Source: an uncultured Paracoccaceae bacterium
Lineage (GTDB): Bacteria; Pseudomonadota; Alphaproteobacteria; Rhodobacterales; Rhodobacteraceae
Direction: 5' to 3'
NCBI GenBank assembly: GCA_947488175.1
Contig: CANKYO010000006.1
Location: 310,001 to 374,000, forward strand
DNA: 64,000 nucleotides
Made by a program: the position numbers and the translations under genes
Shown here: positions 53,256 through 62,232 of the stretch, one piece after another
Layout of the letters: the number at the start of each line of letters is the position of its first letter
Numbering within the stretch: the first letter of the stretch is position 1
Notes under the pieces: model-generated
Told to the model about the DNA's origin: nothing
Databases searched by the model: none
What the model saw: the letters and a program-made list of their open reading frames with translations, nothing else

Positions 53256-54695
53256 ATGACTGATTTACTACAGGAGGTTTCCAAGTGGAAGCTTGAAGCA
53301 GCCGATGAAGACTCAAGGAGGTATTTTTACCATACTAGCGAAGTTGAAAGCCTGGAAAATGGGCAAGACTCCATGGTTATTGGTAGAAAGGGAACTGGTA
53401 AAACTGCGATATGTAGATACTTTGAAACAGAGAATGATTATGATCAATTTAGTTTGAAGTTATCTTTCAAAGAATTCCCTTTTAATCTACTTTATTCCCT
53501 TGAAGACAAAAATTTTACTACTCCCAGCCAATACATTTCTTTATGGAAATATTTCATATATAACTCTGTTTTAAAGCTAATGGTGTCAAATTCCGCTATT
53601 GATCCAGAATTTCACCGTCGCTTAAAAGCACATTATACCGACGACGAATTTGATCAGTTCGGATCACTGATGGAGTCGTGGACAAAGAAGGCTTTTGGAG
53701 CTGGCATTTTGAGCCTATCTGGTAACCATGAAGTGGAGCGTGTTGAAGCAAGAATTGAAGATATTTGGCAAGAATTGATACCTTCGATGGAGAGGTTGAT
53801 AGTTCGGAACATCGACTCGTCGAAGTACTTCATTGTATTTGATGAGCTAGATGAGGATTATCGAAATTATTGGGATAAAGAAAGCCGCACAAGATACCTA
53901 TCGTTGATCACAAGCCTTCTAAAAGCTATATCGAACGTTCGACGGGTCTTCTCTGATTACGACTGCAACATTATGCCGATTGTATTTTTGAGGGATGATA
54001 TCTACGAACTTCTCTCTGATCCAGATAAGAATAAATGGGAAGATCATTTGATTAACCTTTCTTGGAAAAGAGCAGCAATAAAGAATATGTTAGCCTTTAG
54101 AATTGCAAGATCCAACAACCCGGCAGCATCTGAATTTGATTTTGACACCGAATGGGCCAAACTTTTCCAACATAACTATATGCGAGTTGGAAATGGTAAG
54201 CAGGTTGCTACATTCGATTATATTTCATCACTTACGCACTCTAGGCCGAGAGACTTCGTCCGCATCCTCAAAGATGCTGCCAAGTCGAGTATCAGTCAGG
54301 GCCATAAGAAAATCACAACAGATACTATCAAGGGTGTTGATATTAACTATTCTGGTAAGTTCCGCGAGGAACTTGTAACAGAAATCGATGGTGTTATTCC
54401 GGATATCAGCAGTCTTTTGGCTCATTTTGGAGCAACGCATAAGCAGAGATATCGGTACGAGGTATTTGTGAATCATATTGAGAAGTATCAAAAAACCGAC
54501 GATTGTCATGAGCAAACTAAGCTGCTTTCGGCTTCTGCGATAACGAAAATTCTCTTTCATTTCAGTATAGTAGGAAACGCTGACAGGCGCAGTAATCGGC
54601 CTGTATACAAATATCAACGGACGCACTTGTCTGTGAACACGAATGAACCACTTGTATTTCACCGGGGACTGCTGAAAACAATGGGGCTGCATTGA
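53256..54695 (+). CDS. AT-rich P-loop ATPase (Sll1717-like), orphan
   Basis: 479 residues. Walker A is GRKGTGKTAICRYF at about 43-50 and Walker B YFIVFDELDED near 190, with hydrophobic strands and an arginine-containing block (LRDDIYELLSDPDKNKWEDH) after it, the order of STAND/KAP-like and Sll1717-family ATPases. The C-terminal 150 residues are helical and unassigned, ending HLSVNTNEPLVFHRGLLKT. The codon use is strongly AT-biased against GC-rich neighbours, which indicates horizontal transfer. Genes of this kind often sit in defence islands, and a parDE module lies just downstream, but no effector nuclease is attached. GTATTAGAGT-type weak signals precede ATG 53256. Confidence 0.72.
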   Translation: MTDLLQEVSKWKLEAADEDSRRYFYHTSEVESLENGQDSMVIGRKGTGKTAICRYFETENDYDQFSLKLSFKEFPFNLLYSLEDKNFTTPSQYISLWKYFIYNSVLKLMVSNSAIDPEFHRRLKAHYTDDEFDQFGSLMESWTKKAFGAGILSLSGNHEVERVEARIEDIWQELIPSMERLIVRNIDSSKYFIVFDELDEDYRNYWDKESRTRYLSLITSLLKAISNVRRVFSDYDCNIMPIVFLRDDIYELLSDPDKNKWEDHLINLSWKRAAIKNMLAFRIARSNNPAASEFDFDTEWAKLFQHNYMRVGNGKQVATFDYISSLTHSRPRDFVRILKDAAKSSISQGHKKITTDTIKGVDINYSGKFREELVTEIDGVIPDISSLLAHFGATHKQRYRYEVFVNHIEKYQKTDDCHEQTKLLSASAITKILFHFSIVGNADRRSNRPVYKYQRTHLSVNTNEPLVFHRGLLKTMGLH

Positions 54696-54700
54696 CATTC

Positions 54701-54765
54701 GTAAGGTGTGCATTCGCCGCGCAGCGTCCCTCACCACAATGGTGGGCGGAAGCTGCACACCCTAC
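54701..54765. repeat. REP-like imperfect palindrome
   Basis: Outer arms GTAAGGTGTGCA (54701-54712) and TGCACACCCTAC (54754-54765) pair with one mismatch. Inside lies a smaller CACCA/TGGTG stem. It resembles dispersed extragenic palindromes of the GTAGGGTGTGCA kind seen in many bacterial genomes. It lies directly after the AT-rich ATPase gene. Confidence 0.7.
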
Positions 54766-54810
54766 GCTCTCACAAAACACCTATAGAGCAGGGTTTCCCC
54801 CGCCGCAGTG

Positions 54811-55098
54811 CTACAGTCGCTGCACATCCATGCTCTGGTGAAGCACCCTGACCACCGTCACCGTCTCGTCATTCTCACGGAAGAACACCACATGGCGTCC
54901 GGTCAATGCGCGCCGCAGACCCCAGCCGACCTCTTCGGCTGAACGCGAAGCAACATCACCGGCTGCGATGCCCAGTATCCGCTCTTCCAGCATGGCGTCA
55001 TACGTGACGGCCTGCGCATAACCCCAATTTTCTTCCGTGTAGTCCCAGATATCGGCAATGTCGTTGATTGCGGCGCGGGCATACGCAAGCCGCTTCAC
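54811..55098 (-). CDS. parE: ParE/RelE-type toxin
   Basis: 95 residues of the ParE/RelE fold. Features: AYARAAINDIADIWDYTEEN at the N-terminus, the middle helix region QAVTYDAMLEERI, a beta-sheet with RRALTGRHVVFFREND, and VVRVLHQSMDVQRL at the end with the conserved R-V-L-H-x-S/R motif. ParE toxins poison gyrase, RelE relatives cut mRNA on ribosomes; the type cannot be set by eye. The start overlaps the antitoxin stop by four bases. Confidence 0.9.
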   Translation of the reverse strand: MKRLAYARAAINDIADIWDYTEENWGYAQAVTYDAMLEERILGIAAGDVASRSAEEVGWGLRRALTGRHVVFFRENDETVTVVRVLHQSMDVQRL

Positions 55099-55358
55099 TC
55101 AGCCACTTTCTGTTTGGCCTCATACGCCGCACGCTTCTGCGCACGAAAATCGTCCCAATCAAAGTCATCGGCAATGCCGCTTGCATCCCCTTCGTCAATC
55201 AAGGCCCGCAACCGCTCCAGCTTCGCCTCGCGCTCTTCCAGCAGCCGCAGCCCCGCGCGCACCACATCGCTGGCAGAGCTATAGCGCCCTTCCTTCACCT
55301 TCGTGTCGATGAACCCGGCAAAATGGTCCCCGAGTGAGACGGATGTGTTACGCGGCAT
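55095..55358 (-). CDS. parD: ParD-type antitoxin
   Basis: 87 residues from ATG 55358. The ribbon-helix-helix half is typical: MPRNTSVSLGDHFAGFIDTK and GRYSSASDVVRAGLRLLEER. The C-terminal tail (ALIDEGDASGIADDFDWDDF and following) is acidic and would wrap the toxin. AGAGGTC precedes the ATG on the minus strand. It binds its own promoter region, probably the gap 55359-55460, together with ParE. Confidence 0.92.
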   Translation of the reverse strand: MPRNTSVSLGDHFAGFIDTKVKEGRYSSASDVVRAGLRLLEEREAKLERLRALIDEGDASGIADDFDWDDFRAQKRAAYEAKQKVAE

Positions 55359-55469
55359 GGCCTGACCTCTTTTACCAAAGATAGGTACAATGTGGGGTAG
55401 GTGACCAACCCGGTCAACCCTGGATTCCCCACCCCAAATCCACGCCCACCACACCCTTCTCCCCCACTC

Positions 55470-55546
55470 AAATCATTAACGCTTTCCTACCCGCCGAGTC
55501 TTTGGGGTCCGACGCTTTGCCGACGCAAGTCCGACGCAAATCCGAC
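55470..55546 (-). repeat. Intergenic repeat element, copy C (11-bp-phased GTCGG boxes)
   Basis: On the minus strand four GTCGG boxes follow at 11-bp steps: GTCGGATTTGC, GTCGGACTTGC, GTCGGCAAAGC and GTCGGACCCC, then GTTAATGATTT after 23 bases. Copies A and B have two and three boxes of the same kind and the same end motif, but copy C lacks their GCAGCGCACGGTG block and the first 16-mer. It ends just before the dehydrogenase stop at 55554. Confidence 0.8.
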
Positions 55547-55553
55547 AGCGGTT

Positions 55554-56390
55554 TTACGTCTTTTTCCGGTCATCCACGACGTTCATCCCCGCCAGCCCGC
55601 TTTGCCCCAGATCGACCGATGCAAACGGCCCCCCGTGGCACATATGGCCGGGGTCCTGGGGGTCCAGCGCGCCTGTCTCCGCCAGCACCTTTTCCGCGTA
55701 CACCTCCGCGTTGTCCTGCGGTCGGTAGCCCAGGAAACTGGCCTTGCTGTTATCCACCGGACACCGGTCATTATTGGACACCCCGTAGATCACCGAAAAC
55801 CCGGTCACAGGCGTGTCTACCGCCCGCTGCACCAGCTGCACTAAGTCATTGTATGACAAGTAAGAACCAAGCGCGCGGGCGTTGTTGACCTGGGCGCAGG
55901 ACAGGATGCGCAGATGCACCGATTCCAGCCCCCGTTTCTCCCAATACATGCGTCCCAGATCCTCCGTAAAACACTTCGCCAGCCCATAGAATGTGTCGGG
56001 CCTGTGGGGCACTTCGGTGTCGATGCATTCATTCTTGGGATACATGCCCACGGTGTGAATCGAACTGGCATAAACCACCCGCCGCGCCCCTGTTTTATAG
56101 GCCGCCTCCCACACATTATAAGACCCGATGAAATTCGGCCCCAGCAATTGTTCAAACGGCCCCTCATCCACAAAAGCCCCGAAATGTATAACCATTTCAG
56201 CACCTTGGATGATCGCCGCCATGTCATCCATGCTGGCCAGATCACCCTGCGCATAGGTCTCACCCGGATAAAGCGTGCCGATATCATCCACGATATCGGT
56301 CGACACCAGTTCATCGCACATCGCCGTCAACGGCTCGCGCAGATATGACCCCAGCCGCCCGGCGGCCCCTGTCAGGACGATTTTCTTCAT
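55554..56390 (-). CDS. NAD-dependent epimerase/dehydratase (uronate-dehydrogenase-like)
   Basis: 278-residue extended SDR. The cofactor motif VLTGAAGRLGSYLREPL opens it, ASSIHTVGMYP holds the catalytic serine, and FYGLAKCFTEDLGRMY the Tyr-x3-Lys pair near residue 140. The segment ILSCAQVNNARALGSYLSYN resembles uronate dehydrogenases, which oxidise hexuronates to lactones. Its start overlaps the upstream aldolase stop by four bases. Within this run it probably handles the last carbon product. The substrate is inferred only from similarity. Confidence 0.8.
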   Translation of the reverse strand: MKKIVLTGAAGRLGSYLREPLTAMCDELVSTDIVDDIGTLYPGETYAQGDLASMDDMAAIIQGAEMVIHFGAFVDEGPFEQLLGPNFIGSYNVWEAAYKTGARRVVYASSIHTVGMYPKNECIDTEVPHRPDTFYGLAKCFTEDLGRMYWEKRGLESVHLRILSCAQVNNARALGSYLSYNDLVQLVQRAVDTPVTGFSVIYGVSNNDRCPVDNSKASFLGYRPQDNAEVYAEKVLAETGALDPQDPGHMCHGGPFASVDLGQSGLAGMNVVDDRKKT

Positions 56391-57151
56391 GTCATGTCTC
56401 CCTTGATCTTGGCCAGCAGCGTATCCGCCGCGCGGGCCAGTAAAACAGTGTCGATCCCGCAGGCCACAAAGCTGAAACCGTCATTCAGCAGGTCGGTCGC
56501 GAAATCCGGGTCAGTGACCAATGTGCCCACCGGAATACCCTTTGCGATCAATCGCTTGGCCGCAGGTTTGATCAGCGCCCAGACATCCGGGTGCAACGGC
56601 TGCCCCAACAGCCCGATATCGGCGGCAATGTCGGCGGGCCCGAAGAATATGCCGCTGACCCCATCAACCGCCGCAATGTCCTCAGCCTGCGCAATCGCCG
56701 CCGCACTTTCGAGTTGCAGCAGCACGGTCGTCTCCGCCTCCACCCGGTCCAGATAATCCGGCACCCGCCCGAACCTGTTCGCCCGCGTCGCCCCGGAAAC
56801 CCCCCGTATCCCCTTCGGCGGATAGCGTGTGGCGGCGACGGCCTGTTCCGCCTCTGCCACCGATCCGATCATCGGGAACAGCAGCCCCTGCACCCCAAGG
56901 TCCATCAGCCGTTTAACCACAACCGGATTGTTCCATTCGGGCCGCACGATGGTGGTGGTCTTGGTCGATGAGAACGCCTGCAACTGACCCAGTACGGTCA
57001 TGTAGTCGTTGGGTGTGTGTTCCATGTCGATCAACGCCCAGTTGAACCCGGCTGGCGCAACGGTTTCGGCAGCAAAGGGGCTGCACAGGCTGATCCAGAG
57101 GCCAAGCTGCCGCTCACCGGCCTTCAGCCCCTGTTCGAAGCGATTGTCCAT
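56387..57151 (-). CDS. HpcH/HpaI family aldolase
   Basis: 254-residue TIM-barrel class II aldolase. Seen: WISLCSPFAAETVAPAGFNW and ALIDMEHTPNDYMTVLGQLQ (the family D-x-E-H motif), the pyruvate-binding arginine in IVRPEWNNPV, and GISGIFFGPADIAADIGLLG with the metal-binding aspartate. It splits or forms 2-keto-3-deoxy-type acids to give pyruvate and an aldehyde. One-base overlap with the upstream oxidoreductase (TGATG) and a four-base overlap downstream. Confidence 0.92.
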   Translation of the reverse strand: MDNRFEQGLKAGERQLGLWISLCSPFAAETVAPAGFNWALIDMEHTPNDYMTVLGQLQAFSSTKTTTIVRPEWNNPVVVKRLMDLGVQGLLFPMIGSVAEAEQAVAATRYPPKGIRGVSGATRANRFGRVPDYLDRVEAETTVLLQLESAAAIAQAEDIAAVDGVSGIFFGPADIAADIGLLGQPLHPDVWALIKPAAKRLIAKGIPVGTLVTDPDFATDLLNDGFSFVACGIDTVLLARAADTLLAKIKGDMT

Positions 57152-58356
57152 CAGATCACGGCCCTTTCAAGAATGGGCGAGTTGGTCATGATCCGTTCGA
57201 AATGGAAAGGCCGCAGATCAAGGCTGCGATACGCGCCATAGGTCAGCATCTCGGCCGTGCCGCGCCCCATGGCGGGGGATTGTTGCAGCCCGTGGCCGGA
57301 GAACCCGTTGAGGAAGAAGAAATTGGTGACCTCCGGATGCGGTCCGGCAATCGCGTTGTGGTCGAACACATTGTAGGCGTAGTGGCCCGCCCATTCGGAT
57401 TGCACCTTGATCGCCTCGAACTGCGGAATACGCGCCGCCAGTACCGGCCAGACATGATTTTCCCACAGGCTGTGATCCATGGCAAAATCGTCATAGGCCA
57501 CAGCCGGATCAATGTCGGAATGCCCACCCGCCTGATAGGTGCCGCCGCCGTTTTCGCGCACATGCACGCCAGACGGGTCAATCGTTAGCGGCAGGTCCTG
57601 ATCAAGCGGTTTTTCCGCAGAGAACACCCAGGAGTAGCGCTTGCGCGGCTCCACCGGAATCTCGACCCCGATCATCCGGCTGGTCTCAACCGCGCGCGGC
57701 CCGGAGGCGTTGACGATCTGACCGCAAGCAATAACCTCACCCGATTTCAGGATCACGCTTTCCACGCGGGTGCCAGCAGCGTTCCGGTTCATCGCGATGA
57801 CTTCGTTAGGGATGTATTCCACGCCTCGTTCGCGGGACTGGCGGCGCCACCAGTCAAAAACGGCGCCGCCGTCCCAATACCCTTCGTCGACCCGATTGAT
57901 CGAGCCGAGCACGATGTCGTCGACGTTATAGAACGGATAGGTGGCCTTGATCTTGTCTGCTGTCATCAGTTCGGTGGCAGCCCCGGCGGCGTGCTGCACC
58001 TTTATGTTGTCACGCAGAACCTTGGCGAAATCTTCGGTATCAGCCAGATACATGTAGCCGAAGGACCGGATGGACAATTCGGGCACCCTTTCATCGCCGC
58101 CCATATAGCTGCGCAGGTTTTTCACAAAATCCGCGGCGAACTGGGATATCCGCACGTTCAACTCTTCCGAGAATTGCTGGCGCATGCAGCTGTTTGTGTG
58201 GGTGGTCGACGCGAACTGATAGGTCGGGTCCCGTTCCACCACCAGAACCCGCCCGTCGAAATCGGGGTTGTCCGTCAGAAACCACGCGGTGGATGCGCCC
58301 ATGATCCCGCCACCCACGATGATCACATCATAGCTGTCGTGTTTCGGCGCTGGCAT
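57151..58356 (-). CDS. FAD-dependent DAO-family oxidoreductase
   Basis: 401 residues. FAD motif VIIVGGGIMGASTAWFL near residue 12 and a terminal flavin contact in FFFLNGFSGHGLQQSPAMGR. The middle part reads like sarcosine/dimethylglycine or FOXRED1-type oxidases (THTNSCMRQQFSEELNVR). It likely oxidises an amine or N-methyl amino acid. Its start overlaps the hyuB stop (TGATG). Placed directly after a hydantoinase pair, it may act on the ring-opened product. Confidence 0.88.
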   Translation of the reverse strand: MPAPKHDSYDVIIVGGGIMGASTAWFLTDNPDFDGRVLVVERDPTYQFASTTHTNSCMRQQFSEELNVRISQFAADFVKNLRSYMGGDERVPELSIRSFGYMYLADTEDFAKVLRDNIKVQHAAGAATELMTADKIKATYPFYNVDDIVLGSINRVDEGYWDGGAVFDWWRRQSRERGVEYIPNEVIAMNRNAAGTRVESVILKSGEVIACGQIVNASGPRAVETSRMIGVEIPVEPRKRYSWVFSAEKPLDQDLPLTIDPSGVHVRENGGGTYQAGGHSDIDPAVAYDDFAMDHSLWENHVWPVLAARIPQFEAIKVQSEWAGHYAYNVFDHNAIAGPHPEVTNFFFLNGFSGHGLQQSPAMGRGTAEMLTYGAYRSLDLRPFHFERIMTNSPILERAVI

Positions 58357-60059
58357 CAGATGGCCTCCCCCTTGGCGACGGCAGCCTGCACGGCTGCAAT
58401 TTCATCCGCGCTGAGCCCGTAATCATCGGCGGCAGTCTGGGCCGAGATATAGCCACGCGCAAGGTCGCGCCTGATCAGGTCTTTGGGCCGTTCGGACGGG
58501 TTGCCGTAGCCTGCCCCGCCGGGCAGCCCCAGCAGCACGCGCCGACCGTGGGGGACGAACTGTTTGCCCTTGCCTTGCATCGCAGTGCCGTCATCCTGCG
58601 CGATGGTTGTCGGCGCGCCGGGTTGCCCGCCACGCCGCCCCCGCGCCGGATGATGCACCCGGTCGAACATCGCCTGCATGTCGAACTCATGGCCCTCCCG
58701 CGCGCCCACTTCCATGTACTGCCCCAGCCCACCGCGCCGTTTGCCAGCGCCACCGCTGTCAGGCCGCAATTCCTTGCGCCAAATGATGACAGGGCCTGCA
58801 TGTTCGGTCGCTTCAACCGGCATGGTCATGACGCCAGAGGGGAAGGCCGTGGCGTTCAACCCATCATGATTTGGCCTTGCGCCGGAGCCGCCGGAATTGA
58901 AGGTCAGCACCTCGGCCCGCCGCGCACCTGCGGGGGCGGGTTCGTCGGTGCGGGGCCGCAGGCTGACCTGGAAATTGCACAGGCACCCCGCCCCTTCAGC
59001 AGGCACGACACCCGGCAGGATCTTGTCGAGCGCGTCAAAGACCGTATCCGGTACGAAATGCCCGACGATGTGCCGCAGGGCGACCGGGGCAGGATGCAGG
59101 GCATGCACGATGGTGTTTTCGGGTGCAACAACTTCAAACGGCGCAAGGCTGGCGGCGTTATTGGGGATTTCCGGCGCGATAGCCACTTTCAGGGCATAGC
59201 AAGCATAGGCCTTTGTATAGACCAGCGGGCAGTTGATCCCCTTCTTGTCCATCCCGGAAGTACCTGCGAAATCAGTGATGATCCTGTCGGCCTCGATGGT
59301 CAGTTTGACCTTCAGCGTGATCGGCGCGCTGAACCCGTCCACCGTCATTTCGCCTGTCGCCCTCTCGCGCGGCAAGGCGGCGATCATTTCAAGCGTGGCG
59401 CGGCGGGAATTGTCGAGAATGAAACCGGCGATCCCGTCCAGATCGTCCAGCCCGAACTCCTCCATCATGTCGATCAGCCGCCGATGGCCGATATCGTTGC
59501 AAGTGGCCAAGGCATAGATGTCACCGATCAGCTGATCCGGTTCACGCACATTGCCCCGGATAATCCTGACCAGCGTTTCATCAACCGTGCCAGCGGCGGC
59601 GAATTTCATGATGGGGATATAGAGCCCCTCTTCATACACACTCGCCGCATCCGCCCCAAAACCGCGCCCGCCGATGTCGACCACATGGGCGGTGCAGGCA
59701 AAGAAGCCAACCAGCAGCCCGTTGTGAAAGGACGGGGTAACCATGGTGATGTCATGCAGGTGGCCCGTGCCTTCCCAAGGGTCGTTGGTGATGTAGACAT
59801 CGCCCGCCATGATATTCTGTCGCCCGATCCGCCGGATGAAATGGGCAACGGCATCGGCCATCGCGTTCACATGGCCGGGGGTGCCAGTGACGGCTTGGGC
59901 CAGCATGCGGCCGCGGGTGTCGTAGACCCCGGTGGACAAATCCCCCGCCTCGCGGACGGAGGTGGAAAAAGCGGTACGCACCAGCGCCTGCGCTTGTTCC
60001 TCGACCACCGAGATGAGGCGGTTCCACATGACCTGATAGGCGACATCGGAATGGGTCAT
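58356..60059 (-). CDS. hyuB: Hydantoinase B / oxoprolinase-family subunit
   Basis: 567 residues. N-terminal MTHSDVAYQVMWNRLISVVE leads to the family core with DAVAHFIRRIGRQNIMAGDV, YITNDPWEGTGHLHDITMVT (HxHD-like metal contact) and SGTSGMDKKGINCPLVYTKA, then the C-terminal LLGLPGGAGYGNPSERPK hallmark. With HyuA it forms ATP-using cyclases/amidohydrolases such as N-methylhydantoinase or 5-oxoprolinase. Four bases separate it from hyuA. Confidence 0.93.
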   Translation of the reverse strand: MTHSDVAYQVMWNRLISVVEEQAQALVRTAFSTSVREAGDLSTGVYDTRGRMLAQAVTGTPGHVNAMADAVAHFIRRIGRQNIMAGDVYITNDPWEGTGHLHDITMVTPSFHNGLLVGFFACTAHVVDIGGRGFGADAASVYEEGLYIPIMKFAAAGTVDETLVRIIRGNVREPDQLIGDIYALATCNDIGHRRLIDMMEEFGLDDLDGIAGFILDNSRRATLEMIAALPRERATGEMTVDGFSAPITLKVKLTIEADRIITDFAGTSGMDKKGINCPLVYTKAYACYALKVAIAPEIPNNAASLAPFEVVAPENTIVHALHPAPVALRHIVGHFVPDTVFDALDKILPGVVPAEGAGCLCNFQVSLRPRTDEPAPAGARRAEVLTFNSGGSGARPNHDGLNATAFPSGVMTMPVEATEHAGPVIIWRKELRPDSGGAGKRRGGLGQYMEVGAREGHEFDMQAMFDRVHHPARGRRGGQPGAPTTIAQDDGTAMQGKGKQFVPHGRRVLLGLPGGAGYGNPSERPKDLIRRDLARGYISAQTAADDYGLSADEIAAVQAAVAKGEAI

Positions 60060-60063
60060 CGGT

Positions 60064-62142
60064 TCAGCCTTTCACAGTGATGTCGATGCAACCATCCGGC
60101 TGGCGGATGGCGCGACGCGAGGTGGGGACGATGACGGTCGTCTCATCCTCGGTAATGGCGGCGGGGCCTTCGGCGGTGGCACCGGTGTCCATCGCATCGC
60201 GCTGGATGATCGCGGCGCTCTGGTAGTTGCCCAGCGCAGGGTCAAAGATTTGCCGCTGGCCGGTGACCGGTGCGCTGCCGGTGGCCCGGCTTGCCGCAAT
60301 GGGCGCGATAGCTTCTGGTGGTGTCGTCGCGTTGACCGCCCAGACGGTGATTTCAATGTCGAGACCGGCGACAGTGCGGCTGAACAGCTTGGCATATTCA
60401 TCCTCGAACAGTCGCTGGAACGTGGCCGCGTCGGGGTTCATCGCCTGTGCTTCGGTCAGAATGATGGGGATTTCCCAGCCCTGGCCGGTGTAGCGCATGT
60501 AGACTTTGAATTCGCTCAGGATATCGGCCTTTGCATCGCAATTGCGTACGAACCCCGTTGCTTCGGATTGCAGATCGGTCAGAAGGGTCTTGATCTGCTC
60601 ACCATCAAAATCCGACAGGCGCATATAGACGGACCTGTTCGCCTCAAAACTGAAGGGCGCGCGCAGGAAACCAATGGCAGAGCCGACCCCGGCACCGGGT
60701 GGCACCAGCAGACGATCCACACCGAGTTTTTCGCATAACCGCCCGGCATGCAGCGGCGCTGCGCCGCCAAAGGCGATCATGGTGTAATCCGACAGATCTT
60801 CCCCATTTTCGACCGCGTGGACACGGGCGGCATTGGCCATGTTTTCATCCACGACCTCGGCCAGCCCAAAGGCGGATGTCGCGGCGTCCATGTTCAGAAT
60901 GTCACCCAGATGCGTGGTCAGGGCGGCCGCGGATTTCCCCTCTGATAGGGTAATACTGCCGCCCGCAAAATTATCCGGGTCCAGCTTGCCCAGCACCAGA
61001 TCGGCGTCTGTCACTGCAGGCCTGTCGCCGCCGCGCCCATAGCAGGCCGGCCCCGGTTCGGAGCCCGCACTTTCCGGCCCCACCCGGATCTGGCGCATCG
61101 CGTCCACATGGGCGAGCGAGCCACCACCGGCCCCGATTTCAACCATGTCGATCACCGGAATCGAAATCGGCATGCCCGACCCTTTCTTGAAGCGATAGGT
61201 GCGGGCGACCTCGAACACGCGGGATGTCTTGGGGGTCTGGTTCTTGATCAGGCAGATCTTGGCGGTGGTGCCGCCCATGTCGAAAGACAAAACCTTGTCC
61301 AGCCCGTAGCGGGCGGCGATATGGGCTGCGAAAACGGCACCCCCTGCAGGGCCGGATTCAACGAGGCGGACGGGAAATTCGGCGGCGCTTTCGATGGAGA
61401 TAATGCCCCCACCCGAATGCATCAGGAAGATGTTGCAAGCAGCCTCTTCATCGCGCAACCGCCCCGTGAGCCGCCCCAGATAGGACTTCATCAGGGGCTT
61501 GATATAGGCGTTGGCGACGGTGGTATTGAATCGCTCGTATTCGCGCATCTGTGGGGACACTTCGCAGGAGATCGACACCATCGCATCCGGCATCCTGTCG
61601 GCCAGCACATCGCGCACCAGCTGTTCGTGGACATCATTCAGGTAAGAATGGATCAGGCCAACCGCGACGCTTTCATACCCCGCCACCGCGATCCGATCGA
61701 CCACCGCCTCGACATCAGCGCGGGACAGCGGCGCCAGTTCTGCACCTGTCGCATCAATGCGGCCCGGCACAGTATAACGCATCTGGCGCGGCAGCAGCGG
61801 TTCGGGCAATTCGAGGTTCAGGTCGTATTGCTCAAATCGGCTTTCGGTGCGCATTTCGATCACATCACGAAAGCCTTCGGTCGTGATCAGGGCGGTCTTT
61901 GCCCCGCGCCGTTCAATAAGGGCGTTGGTGGCCAGCGTTGTGCCGTGAATGATCTGGCTGATCTGATCGGGCCCGATCCCCGCCTTGCCACAAACCTGAT
62001 GCATCCCGTCGATGATGGCGTTTTCGGGGGCTGAATAGGTCGTCAGCACCTTGGTCGAAAACGACGCCGCACTGGTTTCCAGCACGACATCGGTAAAGGT
62101 CCCGCCGATATCCACGCCAAGCCGCACCGCATTCGCTGTCAT
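60064..62142 (-). CDS. hyuA: Hydantoinase A / oxoprolinase-family subunit
   Basis: 692-residue ASKHA-fold subunit. LGVDIGGTFTDVVLETSAAS near the N-terminus is the phosphate loop, HGTTLATNALIERRGAKTAL the second block, then VESGPAGGAVFAAHIAARYG, DMGGTTAKICLIKNQ and FGGAAPLHAGRLCEKLGVDR. The ATP site looks intact. It activates a cyclic amide for opening together with HyuB. It is the first of the five-gene catabolic run; GGGGATGATC precedes ATG 62142 and the 90-bp gap to LysR carries an AT-rich patch with possible T-N11-A sites. Confidence 0.94.
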   Translation of the reverse strand: MTANAVRLGVDIGGTFTDVVLETSAASFSTKVLTTYSAPENAIIDGMHQVCGKAGIGPDQISQIIHGTTLATNALIERRGAKTALITTEGFRDVIEMRTESRFEQYDLNLELPEPLLPRQMRYTVPGRIDATGAELAPLSRADVEAVVDRIAVAGYESVAVGLIHSYLNDVHEQLVRDVLADRMPDAMVSISCEVSPQMREYERFNTTVANAYIKPLMKSYLGRLTGRLRDEEAACNIFLMHSGGGIISIESAAEFPVRLVESGPAGGAVFAAHIAARYGLDKVLSFDMGGTTAKICLIKNQTPKTSRVFEVARTYRFKKGSGMPISIPVIDMVEIGAGGGSLAHVDAMRQIRVGPESAGSEPGPACYGRGGDRPAVTDADLVLGKLDPDNFAGGSITLSEGKSAAALTTHLGDILNMDAATSAFGLAEVVDENMANAARVHAVENGEDLSDYTMIAFGGAAPLHAGRLCEKLGVDRLLVPPGAGVGSAIGFLRAPFSFEANRSVYMRLSDFDGEQIKTLLTDLQSEATGFVRNCDAKADILSEFKVYMRYTGQGWEIPIILTEAQAMNPDAATFQRLFEDEYAKLFSRTVAGLDIEITVWAVNATTPPEAIAPIAASRATGSAPVTGQRQIFDPALGNYQSAAIIQRDAMDTGATAEGPAAITEDETTVIVPTSRRAIRQPDGCIDITVKG

Positions 62143-62232
62143 GACCGATCATCCCCTTGCACTCGGTCCAGTTTTGACCGGTCCGACGGATAGCTGCAAA
62201 TTATTATTATTGATCAGAGTGATCGCTTATCT

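Noticed and set aside
58548-60080. Plus-strand open frame of 510 codons opposite hyuB
   Set aside because: Antisense of hyuB, which has clear family motifs; the antisense product shows none.
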